Below are positions 1 through 7,762 of a stretch of DNA of 55,741 nt, one piece after another. Every line of letters begins with the position of its first letter. Positions within the stretch are counted from its first letter, which is position 1. This DNA comes from a virus, in the IMG/VR virus record IMGVR_UViG_3300038436_000236, positions 1 through 55,741 of that record, one strand, 5' to 3'. A program made the position numbers and the translations under genes. The notes beneath the pieces were generated by a model that saw only the letters and a list, made by a program, of their open reading frames with translations, was not told the DNA's origin and searched no databases.

Positions 1-1428
1 CTGGCGATTGAGTTTCGCGATCTGCTGGTCGGTCCTGATCCGCTGGGTGATGTCGCGCATCACCACCAGGCAGCCGTTTATTTTTTTCTGTTCGTTGAGT
101 TGGGGAATAACGATGGATTCCAGGCAGATGGTTTCGCCATGGTCATCAGCGGGAAGTTCGACGGTCCCCTTGCGGATGGACAGGCTGGTAAAGGATTGCA
201 GGCAGAGACAGTCGGTCCGGGACTGGCCGGTCGTTTTGCGGCAGAAGTTGCATGATTTGCCGATGGCAACCGGGGCGAGTTTCAAGGCCGATTCATTGGC
301 CCAGGTAATGATAAAATGCCGGTCAACGAGAAAGATGTGGTCCGGCAGGCTGTTCAGAATATGGCGGTGCTGGATCTCGTTCTCGGACAGCGCCTTTTCA
401 GCTTCGGTCCGGACCTCGATTTCCTGGTTGAGTTTTTTGATGAGCTGGTCCTGGGTTGCCTTGGCATTTTCCAGGTTGCCGATCAGGTTCTGGAAGCTGA
501 ACGAGAGAAAAAGGATGCAGATGGCGCCAACACCGCCGCTGATCAGCAGCGACTGGATGATGAAATGTTTTTTTTCCGCGATTTCGTCCGAGATGTCCTG
601 GGCGGCGATGATGCCGCCGATGGGTTCCTGGAAACAGTTTTTAAACCCTTCGAGGGTGTGAATGAGATACGTCCGGCCATCTGCTTCCACCTGTTCGGCG
701 GCGTTGGTGAAGTTGAAGCCGGCCGGCAGAATCCCGGCTACCCGGGGTTCATCTTCAACAAGAGTATACCGTCCGTATGTCCTGCGGGTCTGTTTATTGT
801 TCGTAGCCCTGTGCCGGAAGGTATCGGCAAAGAAGGCCGCGGTCTCCTTGCCGGTGGTGCGGCGCAGTTCATCGACAATTTCTTCGGTTTTGATGCCGAT
901 CTCCACGGCCCCCACATATTCGCCCTTGTAGAAAACTGGGTGGATGATGCGGTAAAAGGCCCCTGAAACGCCGATTTCATAGCCGAAAAGGGGATTGAAG
1001 TTTTTATGGACATCCTGCACCGCCAAGCGTATGCCCCGCAGGTCGTCACCGTAAAAATCGGGCTTATGCATGCGCAGAAAGGTTCTGCCGTCCGGCAGGT
1101 GGAAATGCATGACATGAAGGTACGGGTAGGATTTTTTCAAGGCCTCATACATGGGACGGGTCAGCGTATAAAGCTGCTGCCTGTCCCCCTCGGCAAAGGC
1201 CCGGATATGTTCCGGGTTGTTTTCGATGTAATTCTGCAGCCAGTTGTTATAGATGGAAAAATAAAAGTGCTGGGTGGAGGTGAAGATGCGCTGGAAGTCT
1301 TTTTTTTCTTCCTTCAGATGGTAATTGATATGCTCATTGTAACCGGACACCTGATGCAGGGAATAGAAGAGCGCAAGAATGGTGATGAGAGAGGTGACAA
1401 GCAGAATGGCTTTTGTTTTAACTGTCAT
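1..1428 (-). CDS. Membrane sensor protein with double-Cache and PAS domains (partial, C terminus outside window)
   Basis: The frame is open from the left edge to an ATG, giving 476 residues; the output domain (histidine kinase, GGDEF or other) lies outside the window. Residues ~7-23 are a hydrophobic N-terminal helix, ~25-288 resemble a periplasmic double-Cache ligand-binding region (contains HLPDGRTFLRMHKP and GVSGAFYRIIHPVF), ~290-313 are a second membrane helix, ~315-345 a helical linker, and ~350-460 a PAS domain ending in the typical VVMRDITQR exit helix. The PAS region holds a Cys cluster (CNFC, then CLC ten residues on) that could bind metal or sense redox; this is inference. It is host DNA, outside the prophage. 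No strong ribosome-binding site is visible. Confidence 0.8.
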   Translation of the reverse strand, partial: MTVKTKAILLVTSLITILALFYSLHQVSGYNEHINYHLKEEKKDFQRIFTSTQHFYFSIYNNWLQNYIENNPEHIRAFAEGDRQQLYTLTRPMYEALKKSYPYLHVMHFHLPDGRTFLRMHKPDFYGDDLRGIRLAVQDVHKNFNPLFGYEIGVSGAFYRIIHPVFYKGEYVGAVEIGIKTEEIVDELRRTTGKETAAFFADTFRHRATNNKQTRRTYGRYTLVEDEPRVAGILPAGFNFTNAAEQVEADGRTYLIHTLEGFKNCFQEPIGGIIAAQDISDEIAEKKHFIIQSLLISGGVGAICILFLSFSFQNLIGNLENAKATQDQLIKKLNQEIEVRTEAEKALSENEIQHRHILNSLPDHIFLVDRHFIITWANESALKLAPVAIGKSCNFCRKTTGQSRTDCLCLQSFTSLSIRKGTVELPADDHGETICLESIVIPQLNEQKKINGCLVVMRDITQRIRTDQQIAKLNRQ

Positions 1429-1952
1429 TGCCAGTGGTGCTGATGGTGTGCTGCCTGTGCGGTTAGGGTCTTTTTATAAAGAAAAATCCGGGCATGGCGG
1501 CCTTGCAGGGAATAAAAATCTTCCGTGCCCGGTTGGCATGTTTTGCTAAACTAGCAGAAGAAGAATCGGCCTGTCAATAGGTTAAACTACCGAAATTAGA
1601 ACTTTTCCTGCACACTGCGTGGTACTGCCGATCTGTTTTTCCGGCAGAGTCCGCCTGCTATGGTTGCTCAGGCATCAAACACAATGTGACACCAGGCTGT
1701 CAAGGATTAAATGGGGAGGAATATATTTTTTATTCCTCAATATCGATATGTTAATGCAGTAATATGGATATTGGCGCTTCCTGGCAGCCTGTATATGCTG
1801 ATGTGCTGAAAGCCGCCGGCCGGGCGGCAGGCTGCCGTTTCCGGCGCAGGAGCCCGACTATGGGAAAAGTTCTCCCCCGCTTGTGCGGCGGCATGGACAA
1901 AAAACTTTACGGCCTGAGCCATTCATGGTAAATAAAAACCGATGTACGCAGT
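1429..1952. other. Host intergenic region without a recognisable gene
   Basis: About 520 bases between the sensor gene and the tRNA. Short frames on both strands lack ribosome-binding sites and recognisable motifs. The only signal seen is a weak promoter-like pair just before the tRNA. Confidence 0.6.
1906..1934 (+). promoter_or_regulatory. Possible sigma70-type promoter of tRNA-Arg
   Basis: TTTACG and TAAATA are separated by 17 bases, placing a start site a few bases upstream of the mature tRNA 5' end. Both hexamers are imperfect, so the call rests mostly on position. Confidence 0.3.
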
Positions 1953-2029
1953 GGGCGGGTAGCTCAGCTGGATAGAGTGTTGGCCTCCGAAGCCAAAGGC
2001 CGTGAGTTCGAATCTCATCCCGCCCACCA
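1953..2029 (+). tRNA. tRNA-Arg (anticodon CCG)
   Basis: A full 77-nt cloverleaf can be folded: acceptor arms GGGCGGG/CCCGCCC, D arm with AGCTCAGCTGGATAGAGT, anticodon stem TTGGC/GCCAA with loop CTCCGAA (anticodon CCG, reads CGG), T arm GTGAG-TTCGAAT-CTCAT with one G-T pair, discriminator A and an encoded CCA. It is intact. The phage integrase gene begins 140 bases downstream and points at it, so its 3' end is the likely integration site. In such cases the 3' part of the tRNA can be supplied by the phage att core. Confidence 0.97.
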
Positions 2030-2069
2030 CTTACAACAAGGCCGAATCCCTTTAGATTCGGCCTTTTTT
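2005..2069. other. Candidate left attachment site (attL) region
   Basis: The 3' half of the tRNA plus its terminator lies between host DNA and the integrase, the usual place for an attL core. The core cannot be delimited because no second copy of these bases occurs in the window; the right end of the prophage is outside it. Confidence 0.4.
2040..2069 (+). terminator. Rho-independent terminator after tRNA-Arg
   Basis: Perfect 9-bp stem GGCCGAATC/GATTCGGCC with a 6-base loop, followed by six T. It closes the tRNA transcript. Confidence 0.9.
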
Positions 2070-2169
2070 GCGTCTTATGCGCCTTGTTATTGATGGACGC
2101 TGCGGTTATTGGGTTGCGTTGTGTGTGGTTATGTTTTCGGGCCACCATCGGGCCATCGTCATGAATGTG

Positions 2170-3330
2170 CTACTGGACTTTGTCGGGCTTATCTGACATA
2201 AACGGTAGCTTATCTTCCAGGATTTCAAATTCTTCTTCTTTTGCCACCAGGTGGGTGTAGTGCTCAGTCATTTCAAGGTCGGAGTGCCCGAGACGGTCGC
2301 GTGTGTCCTCTTTCGAGGCCCCGGACCCTTGCAGGATGGTGGAAAATGTGTGGCGGGCATCATGTAGGCGGATGTTGTAGCCGTGCTGGACGAAAAACTT
2401 TTTTATCTGGTCGGTGATTGTGCTCGGGTGGTACTGCTGCACTACGGGGCCGGACTTTTTAGAGAGCTTCAGCAGTTCGGTGTATAGTCTATGCCCGATT
2501 CCTACCTTGCGCGGCTTTCTGTTTTTGGTGATTGAACCGGGGAGGTTGATCAGGCGGTGGTCGAGGTCTATCATTGACCATTCGAGTTTTAAGAGTTCTG
2601 ACCGACGCATTCCACATCCGAAATAAAAGAGCAGGAACAGTTCGAGGAAACCACCGAGGCGGATTTTCCCTTTTGCTTTTTTGTCGTTTTCTGCTGCGAA
2701 CTGCAGGAGTATTGAAACATCCTGCGCGGTAATGGCTGTCGGTTTGAATTTTTCGTGATCGTCGATTTTGAGAGAAGGGACCCGCGCCATGGGGTTTACT
2801 GTCACAACGCCATTTGCAAGGGCGAGATCGAAAAGTCGCTTGATTTCCTGCACATGCTTGTTGACTGTCGGCTTTGACAGGCCGCGTTCTTCGGCGAGGA
2901 CGCGCCGGAGCCTGATGCCGTCCTGATGGGTAAGGGATGCGATCCTTGTTTTTTCTCCCCATACTTGCGCGATATTCTTCAGGCGGCTTTTCCGGCTCTT
3001 GATTTCTGCGGCGCTCACGTCCCACGATTCCTGATAGTCTGTTATCGCTTCTTGCAGGTTTTTTTCTTGCGCGTTGCCTGCGCCTAGTCGTGTGGCGTCC
3101 TCTTTCGATATGAGCCCTTCGTTTTGCCAAACGATCAGGTCTTTTGCATCGTATCTGAGGCGCGATGTCGCTGCCTCAATTTCTGTTGCTACTTGCTTCT
3201 TGTGCTGGGAGAGGATTTTTTTTGTGTATGTGCGATAGCGATAAATTATCCCGCCGTCCGGAAAACAAACTTTGAATGTGAGCCGGTAAATTGAGGAGTC
3301 GCGTTTTTTGTAGACTGACAGCTTTACCAT
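2170..3330 (-). CDS. int: Tyrosine recombinase, phage integrase
   Basis: Site-specific recombinase that would integrate and excise the prophage at the tRNA-Arg. The C-terminal catalytic domain shows the expected residues: Arg242 in GCGMRRSE, His323 and Arg326 in LHDARHTF, His349 in LGHSD and nucleophile Tyr358 in EHYTH. Residues ~90-180 form the SAM-like core-binding domain and the first ~60 residues look like an arm-binding region. The 386-residue length is normal for the family. The start codon is 6 bases downstream of the stop of the HTH gene, so the two probably form one leftward operon. The gene reads towards the tRNA. Confidence 0.95.
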   Translation of the reverse strand: MVKLSVYKKRDSSIYRLTFKVCFPDGGIIYRYRTYTKKILSQHKKQVATEIEAATSRLRYDAKDLIVWQNEGLISKEDATRLGAGNAQEKNLQEAITDYQESWDVSAAEIKSRKSRLKNIAQVWGEKTRIASLTHQDGIRLRRVLAEERGLSKPTVNKHVQEIKRLFDLALANGVVTVNPMARVPSLKIDDHEKFKPTAITAQDVSILLQFAAENDKKAKGKIRLGGFLELFLLFYFGCGMRRSELLKLEWSMIDLDHRLINLPGSITKNRKPRKVGIGHRLYTELLKLSKKSGPVVQQYHPSTITDQIKKFFVQHGYNIRLHDARHTFSTILQGSGASKEDTRDRLGHSDLEMTEHYTHLVAKEEEFEILEDKLPFMSDKPDKVQ

Positions 3331-3336
3331 CGCAGC

Positions 3337-3600
3337 TTATTGCAAGTGCTTGTTCAGGTATCGCTTGAGGGTGTGCAGGCTGTCGATTTCTTCCCCGGTG
3401 CAGTATTCTTGCGGGGGAACCTCGTAGTGCTTAAGGATTCGGAGTTTCATTTCAAAAGAAACGCCGCTTGTACCCAACAGCCACCTGTTTAGAGTCGGCT
3501 GGCCGACATTGAACACGCGTGCCGCTTCGGACTGGTTAAATTTGCCATGTGGTGTCTGGAATTTTTTGTCATTTAAAACTAAGTCAATTACTGTTTTCAT
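3337..3600 (-). CDS. Small helix-turn-helix regulator (Cro/repressor-like)
   Basis: 87 residues. A helix-turn-helix is visible at QSEAARVFNVGQPTLNRWL, followed by a short helical tail. The ATG used here has AAAGGTG 6 bases upstream; a GTG 39 bases further upstream is open but has no such site. It is the first gene of the leftward operon with the integrase. Its upstream region carries overlapping palindromes built from GAATAAT half-sites, which argues for autoregulation. It is the best candidate for the protein that binds the dispersed CATG-centred palindromes, but it could equally be Cro-like or an integrase regulator. No peptidase domain is present, so LexA-type self-cleavage is not expected. 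Confidence 0.7.
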   Translation of the reverse strand: MKTVIDLVLNDKKFQTPHGKFNQSEAARVFNVGQPTLNRWLLGTSGVSFEMKLRILKHYEVPPQEYCTGEEIDSLHTLKRYLNKHLQ

Positions 3601-3646
3601 TTTTACACCTTTCGTTGATAATAAATTGCGTTGCTCCACGACGGTT

Positions 3647-3675
3647 ATTATTCCTGAATAATACGTGTATTATTG
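3647..3675. promoter_or_regulatory. Operator array in front of the HTH regulator
   Basis: Two overlapping inverted repeats: ATTATTC-CT-GAATAAT and GAATAATAC-GT-GTATTATTG. They share a half-site, giving three half-sites in a row. The second keeps the 9-2-9 layout of the CATG-centred operators found elsewhere in the prophage. It overlaps the likely leftward promoter of the regulator/integrase operon. Confidence 0.55.
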
Positions 3676-3734
3676 CTATATATGCTTAAAAAATAGCAAA
3701 CGCAATAGGAAAAGTTAAAAAAACAGTTGACCGC

Positions 3735-3754
3735 CTATAATTCATGATGTATAG
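3735..3754 (+). promoter_or_regulatory. CATG-centred palindromic operator with promoter elements (early rightward)
   Basis: CTATAATTCATGATGTATAG, with arms CTATA/TATAG around CATG. A TTGACC lies just upstream and pairs at 17 bases with TATAGA in the right arm, so the operator sits inside a probable rightward promoter for the excisionase-like gene and the replication region. Confidence 0.6.
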
Positions 3755-3807
3755 ATTTATAAAAAGCGGGTAATACGCGCAAACAATAATTGTAACTGGT
3801 GATAATA

Positions 3808-3993
3808 ATGGCAGAATCTAAATTGCTTACTTATGTCGAAATGTCCAATCGCATTAACGTAAAAAAGAATACGCTGGCGCAGTGGGTTATGCAAAAGCGC
3901 ATCCCCCATATAAAAATTGGGCGGCTCGTTCGGTTTGATGAAAATGAAGTAATCAAGTGGTTTGACTCTCATAAAGTCAAACCTGCCGCGTAA
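3808..3993 (+). CDS. Excisionase-like helix-turn-helix protein
   Basis: 61 residues, basic and compact. The whole protein is a winged-helix/HTH_17-type domain (LLTYVEMSNRINVKKNTLAQ, then RIPHIKIGRLVRFDENEV), the pattern of excisionases and MerR-like DNA-binding modules. The ATG is chosen over a GTG three codons upstream because GGTGAT lies at the right distance. It is the first rightward gene, divergent from the integrase operon, which fits a role in excision or early regulation. Direct proof of excisionase function is not visible. Confidence 0.65.
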   Translation: MAESKLLTYVEMSNRINVKKNTLAQWVMQKRIPHIKIGRLVRFDENEVIKWFDSHKVKPAA

Positions 3994-4003
3994 TCGCGGC
4001 TAT

Positions 4004-4023
4004 TTATAACCCATGGATTATAG
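4004..4023 (+). promoter_or_regulatory. CATG-centred palindromic operator before the DUF932 gene
   Basis: TTATAACCCATGGATTATAG, close to the consensus. It lies in the short gap between the excisionase-like gene and the DUF932 gene, 12 bases before the start codon. No clear -35 element is seen. Confidence 0.5.
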
Positions 4024-4035
4024 GAGATCAGAAAA

Positions 4036-5073
4036 ATGACAACCGCGACAAGTATGGTAAACGGAACGAAGGATAGGCATGAAGCTATACCGTATGAGGA
4101 TTTTCTTGATATGGTCGCTGAAAAAAACGTAGCGCGTGCCCCGCAGGACCTTTTCGGGACTCTCCCCAGGTTCCGGTATGTCCCGAGGCACAAAAAGAGC
4201 GACAGCGAAGTTGTAGGCCCGCAGTTGCTCCCCTTCCGCGATGAGGCGGGCGAAATTTCTATGCCCGACCTTGATCTTATGCCTGTCGCTCATAAGCAGA
4301 TGTGTGACCGCTTGAAGGTCAACGAATCGCTTCTTGAGCGGCTCCCGCCGAAACTGTCGCATGATGTCGTCAACGTCCTGGTTCAGAATAATGGATACGA
4401 CAAGGATTTGATGATCAGGACGGTGAACGGAAATAAGGTCCGGGCGCTGATGTCGCGGAGCTATACCCCTTTTGATGATATTGACCTTTTCATGGCACTG
4501 CGGCCTTTCATGGGCGGGGCGCTGGTCCGCTGGAGCGATACGACAGAGACTTTCTCACATCTGCGTATTTCGTGGCCGAATATGCGCACTGAAGTGAAAC
4601 CCGGCGATATCGTCGAATCAGGGCTGCATATCTCTAATTCTGAGGTTGGTTTCAGGTCTGTGACTATTCAGGCTGTCGTTATCCGGCTGGTATGTACGAA
4701 TGGGATGCTGTCCACAAAGGTCGGCGGCGGCTTCCGGCATGTCGGCGACCCTGCGGGCCTCAAGTCAAAAGTGATTTCAACGGTTGAAGAGGCGAAATTT
4801 TCTACTGAGACATTGACGGCTAAATTCAGGGCGTCACTGACTGCGCGGGTTGATCAGCCGATTGACGTGATGGAGTCATTTGCAAAGGACGGCGGGCTGT
4901 CGCAGGACCAATTCAAGCGGACGCTGGAGCGGTTTACGATGGATAGTGAAACTGGCGGGTCAGTGTTTGATATGGTCAATGCTTTTACGCGGGAAGCGCA
5001 GGAAGAGCCCACGGTAGAAAACAGGTATCAATTTGAAGGGGTCGGGGCGCGAATGTTGAACGATCTGGTATAG
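4036..5073 (+). CDS. DUF932 domain phage/plasmid-like protein
   Basis: 345 residues, start preceded by GGAGAT. The middle of the protein (RALMSRSYTPFDD, then LRISWPNM and NSEVGFRSVTIQAVVIRLVC) matches what I know of the DUF932 family, found in phages and plasmids beside replication and recombination genes. The biochemical role is unknown. It opens the rightward early block together with the DUF2303 gene, an arrangement common in temperate phages. Confidence 0.7.
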   Translation: MTTATSMVNGTKDRHEAIPYEDFLDMVAEKNVARAPQDLFGTLPRFRYVPRHKKSDSEVVGPQLLPFRDEAGEISMPDLDLMPVAHKQMCDRLKVNESLLERLPPKLSHDVVNVLVQNNGYDKDLMIRTVNGNKVRALMSRSYTPFDDIDLFMALRPFMGGALVRWSDTTETFSHLRISWPNMRTEVKPGDIVESGLHISNSEVGFRSVTIQAVVIRLVCTNGMLSTKVGGGFRHVGDPAGLKSKVISTVEEAKFSTETLTAKFRASLTARVDQPIDVMESFAKDGGLSQDQFKRTLERFTMDSETGGSVFDMVNAFTREAQEEPTVENRYQFEGVGARMLNDLV

Positions 5074-5136
5074 GTCGTTTCGTGGTGGGGCGGCGGTTGC
5101 CGCCCTTTTTTTATAACTATCTCTGAGGTTTATTTT

Positions 5137-5520
5137 ATGTCGAGTAGCGAAAATTTTATCATGTTCCTGGCTGATTTGCGGCGGGGCGGAGTATTGGCAG
5201 ATTTGGGCGAAAAGCTCGAAGAACTTGCCGAGGCGATCAGGGAAACGGAGCGCGGCGGGAAGATGGTTTTTACCCTCAGCATCAAACCTGACGGCCACGG
5301 GCGTGTTTTCGTCAAGGAAAGCATCAAGATTGAAAAACCGGAGCTTGCCACGGCTGAAACGATTCTTTTTGCCACTGCTGATAATAAGTTTCAGCGGAAT
5401 GACCCTGTCCAGCCTGATTTGCCTTTCAGGGACACGGCTCCGGCTGAAAGAGGCGAGTTGAAGGACGTGGAAGAGGGCAAGCCGGAGCTGCGGTCGATTG
5501 CTGGCGGCGCTGGTCGGTAA
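5137..5520 (+). CDS. Hypothetical phage protein
   Basis: 127 residues, GAGG upstream of the ATG. The N-terminal third is helical (LADLRRGGVLADLGEKLEEL), then a beta-like stretch KMVFTLSIKPDGHGRVFVKE, then an acidic, Pro-rich tail. I do not recognise a domain. It lies between the DUF932 and DUF2303 genes and is probably co-transcribed with them. Confidence 0.6.
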   Translation: MSSSENFIMFLADLRRGGVLADLGEKLEELAEAIRETERGGKMVFTLSIKPDGHGRVFVKESIKIEKPELATAETILFATADNKFQRNDPVQPDLPFRDTAPAERGELKDVEEGKPELRSIAGGAGR

Positions 5521-5563
5521 GACGTTTCAAACAAACTTTTAACAATGCGAGGTATTGAAAAAA

Positions 5564-6388
5564 ATGAATGATGAAAGCGTTGCATCTGGAATTGCTGATT
5601 GCGGGACCGCTGCCGTTGTGCGCGACCTTGCCCGCGAGTCGGTAAAAAAAGAGATCTTGTATGTTGGCGGCGGATCGGTCCCCTTTATGGTGCTGCAGGA
5701 AGGGTATAATGTTCATGATTTGTCAAAATTTCTTGATAAGCCGTTGCGCACCAAGAGGGACGTTACCGTGTTGGACGCGGAGAGTTTTAAGCGGTATTTC
5801 GATATGTTTAATTGTGAAAGCACGATTGTGTTTGCTGGAGAAGAAAGAAAAAAAATCACCGCAATTTTTGATTATCCCACCGCTTTACAGCCTGCATTCT
5901 CTGAGCATTCCCTTACCCTTGGCCTGGCGTCCTCGCCTGAATGGGACGCATGGTCGGGGGCGAGCGGAAAGATGATGACCCAAACGGTTTTTGCAGAGTT
6001 TGTTGAACGGCATATAAAGGATATCGTCGAGCCTGACGGCGCTACGATGCTTGAAATCTCCAGGGGGATCGAGGCCACGAAAACCGCCGAATTCAAGTCT
6101 GGCGTGCGCTTGGATAATGGGCAAATCCAGTTGACTTACAACGAGAATATCCAGGGAAGTGTTCAGAAAAACAACATGCCCATTCCATCCGCGTTCGTCA
6201 TCGGGATAGCCCCGTTCAAGGGTGGTGATCATTATAAAATCGTGGTCAACTTCCGGTACAGGATCAATTCCGGGAATTTGTCGTTGATTTTCGAGCTGCT
6301 TAACCCTGAAAAAATCCTTGAGGACGCTTTCAAGGTCGAGCTGGAGAAGGTCGAGACAGCCATCGGGAAAAAAGCAATTCTTCAGTAA
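5564..6388 (+). CDS. DUF2303 (YfdQ-like) protein
   Basis: 274 residues. The layout (FLDKPLRTKRDVTVLDAESF early, ITAIFDYPTALQPAFSEHSL in the middle, FVIGIAPFKGGDHYKIVVNF late) matches the YfdQ/DUF2303 family of phage and prophage proteins of unknown function. An in-frame TTG three codons upstream is rejected because GAGG is only 2 bases from it; the ATG has 11-base spacing. Confidence 0.75.
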   Translation: MNDESVASGIADCGTAAVVRDLARESVKKEILYVGGGSVPFMVLQEGYNVHDLSKFLDKPLRTKRDVTVLDAESFKRYFDMFNCESTIVFAGEERKKITAIFDYPTALQPAFSEHSLTLGLASSPEWDAWSGASGKMMTQTVFAEFVERHIKDIVEPDGATMLEISRGIEATKTAEFKSGVRLDNGQIQLTYNENIQGSVQKNNMPIPSAFVIGIAPFKGGDHYKIVVNFRYRINSGNLSLIFELLNPEKILEDAFKVELEKVETAIGKKAILQ

Positions 6389-6417
6389 GCTTTTTGTGTT
6401 TGATTCTTAAAAAGAAA

Positions 6418-6443
6418 AAGGGGAGGCCGCGACGCCTCCCCTT
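6418..6443. terminator. Strong hairpin between DUF2303 and Gp3-like genes
   Basis: AAGGGGAGGC/GCCTCCCCTT with a 6-base loop. On the plus strand it is followed only by CTTATG, so it is a weak terminator or attenuator for rightward reading. On the minus strand it is followed by a T-rich run (TTTTTCTTTTT) and would stop leftward transcripts. Confidence 0.55.
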
Positions 6444-6465
6444 CTTATGATGGAGATCAAAAAAA

Positions 6466-7509
6466 ATGATCAAAAATATCGTACCAACTCTTGCAGAGGT
6501 AGGCAAGATAAAAATCGGCAGGAAAGGGGAGGTCAAGCGGTCAAAGACTGGAAAGGATTTTCGCCTGCCGCAGAAAGATGACCATTTTACCATCACCGGG
6601 TTGTCGCGGGATAGAAACGACGACTTTATACCTGACAAGAGGATCATGGCCACTATTGCAGAGCGCACAGGACAAAAGCCTGAACAGTTGACTGAATTGC
6701 CTATCAGGCTCCTTTACGACGACCCTGACCTGAATTTTCTTACACGCCTTGCTTGTTTCAAGGGGGTTAGCTGTTGGTGTTCCGGCGACGGTGAGAATGC
6801 CGATAGACTGGATGAGCGGACGGGCGAAATGAAAAAGGTAAAGTGTCCGTGTGAGCGGCAGAGCCCCGAATATAAGGGGCAGGATAAGTGCAAGGCCACT
6901 GGTGTTCTTTCTGCGGTGCTGGAGGGCGTTTCAGTGGTCGGTGGGGTCTGGAAGTTCAGGACCACATCTTATAATTCTGTGGTGAATATCCTTTCTTCTA
7001 TGAGTTTCATTAAGTCCCTGACTGGTGGTGTTTTGGCTGGCCTGCCCCTTCATCTGGTCGTTTCGCCGAAAACTGTCAATATACCAGGCGGCGGCGGGGT
7101 CACTACCGTCTTTATTGTCCGGGTTGAATATCGCGGGACTGTCGAGGCATTGGTGGAAATCGGATACAAAGAAGCGGAGCGGCGGGTTACTGCTCGCATC
7201 CGTATGGATGATGTGGAAAACAGGGTCCGGCTCATGCTTGACGCCCCGATGGACGCGGAAGAGGAGCGGGATATTGCCGATGAATTTTACCCTGAAACTG
7301 CAAGCGCTGCGGCTGTTGCCGAGACGCCTGCGGGCGGGTCTTTCCTTGATGGCGATCCTGTACAAGCGGATGAACCTGCCGATGCTGACGTTTCGGATAC
7401 ATCTGCTGATTCTGTGCATGATGCGGAGTACCGGGAAGAAGCACCGGCGAATCATGTTGCCGAGGCTCAGGAGGTTGAAAAACCTGCTGTTCCCCAAACA
7501 CTTTTCTAG
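6466..7509 (+). CDS. Gp3-like protein (recombination directionality factor family; also annotated hydrolase/metal-binding)
   Basis: 347 residues. The central part (LPIRLLYDDPDLNFLTRLAC, a Cys cluster with CWCSGDGEN and KVKCPCE, then RTTSYNSVVNILSSMSFIKS and LTGGVLAGLPLHLV) resembles the Gp3-like family named after actinophage recombination directionality factors. Proteobacterial members are often labelled hydrolase or metal-binding protein. The C-terminal ~80 residues are acidic and Ala/Pro-rich, a probable disordered tail. This prophage has a tyrosine integrase, so a directionality role with a serine integrase does not apply; a part in replication or recombination is more likely. Confidence 0.6.
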   Translation: MIKNIVPTLAEVGKIKIGRKGEVKRSKTGKDFRLPQKDDHFTITGLSRDRNDDFIPDKRIMATIAERTGQKPEQLTELPIRLLYDDPDLNFLTRLACFKGVSCWCSGDGENADRLDERTGEMKKVKCPCERQSPEYKGQDKCKATGVLSAVLEGVSVVGGVWKFRTTSYNSVVNILSSMSFIKSLTGGVLAGLPLHLVVSPKTVNIPGGGGVTTVFIVRVEYRGTVEALVEIGYKEAERRVTARIRMDDVENRVRLMLDAPMDAEEERDIADEFYPETASAAAVAETPAGGSFLDGDPVQADEPADADVSDTSADSVHDAEYREEAPANHVAEAQEVEKPAVPQTLF

Positions 7510-7519
7510 GGGGTGCGTT

Positions 7520-7762
7520 GTGGAATCGATTTTGTCTAAATGGGAACAATTTGCAAGCGCGGAGCTTGCGGGCGTGCCGGAAGAAGAACGCGAAAAACTG
7601 AAAGAAGCATTTTATTGCGGCGCTTTAGCTGCTTTGCATATCACTGTAAATATTGCGAGGCTTCCGGTTGCTGATGAGGTTGGCGCAAGAGCGTTCACTC
7701 TCCTTGTTGAAGAAAGCAAAGAATTCAAATCAACATTTTTAAGTAAAGGGAGGAAAATGTGA
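7520..7762 (+). CDS. Hypothetical small helical protein
   Basis: 80 residues starting at GTG with TAGGGGG 6 bases upstream. Starts VESILSKWEQFASAELAGVP and is predicted all-helical. The stop overlaps the start of the nuclease gene (ATGTGA), so the two are translationally coupled. Small proteins of this kind often precede phage Cas4/AddB-like nucleases, but I cannot assign a function. Confidence 0.65.
   Translation: MESILSKWEQFASAELAGVPEEEREKLKEAFYCGALAALHITVNIARLPVADEVGARAFTLLVEESKEFKSTFLSKGRKM

Noticed and set aside
1858-2148. 96-residue minus-strand frame containing DEIRTHGLWLRRPTLYPAEL
   Set aside because: This peptide is the antisense of the tRNA-Arg gene, a well-known false protein in databases. 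No ribosome-binding site supports it.
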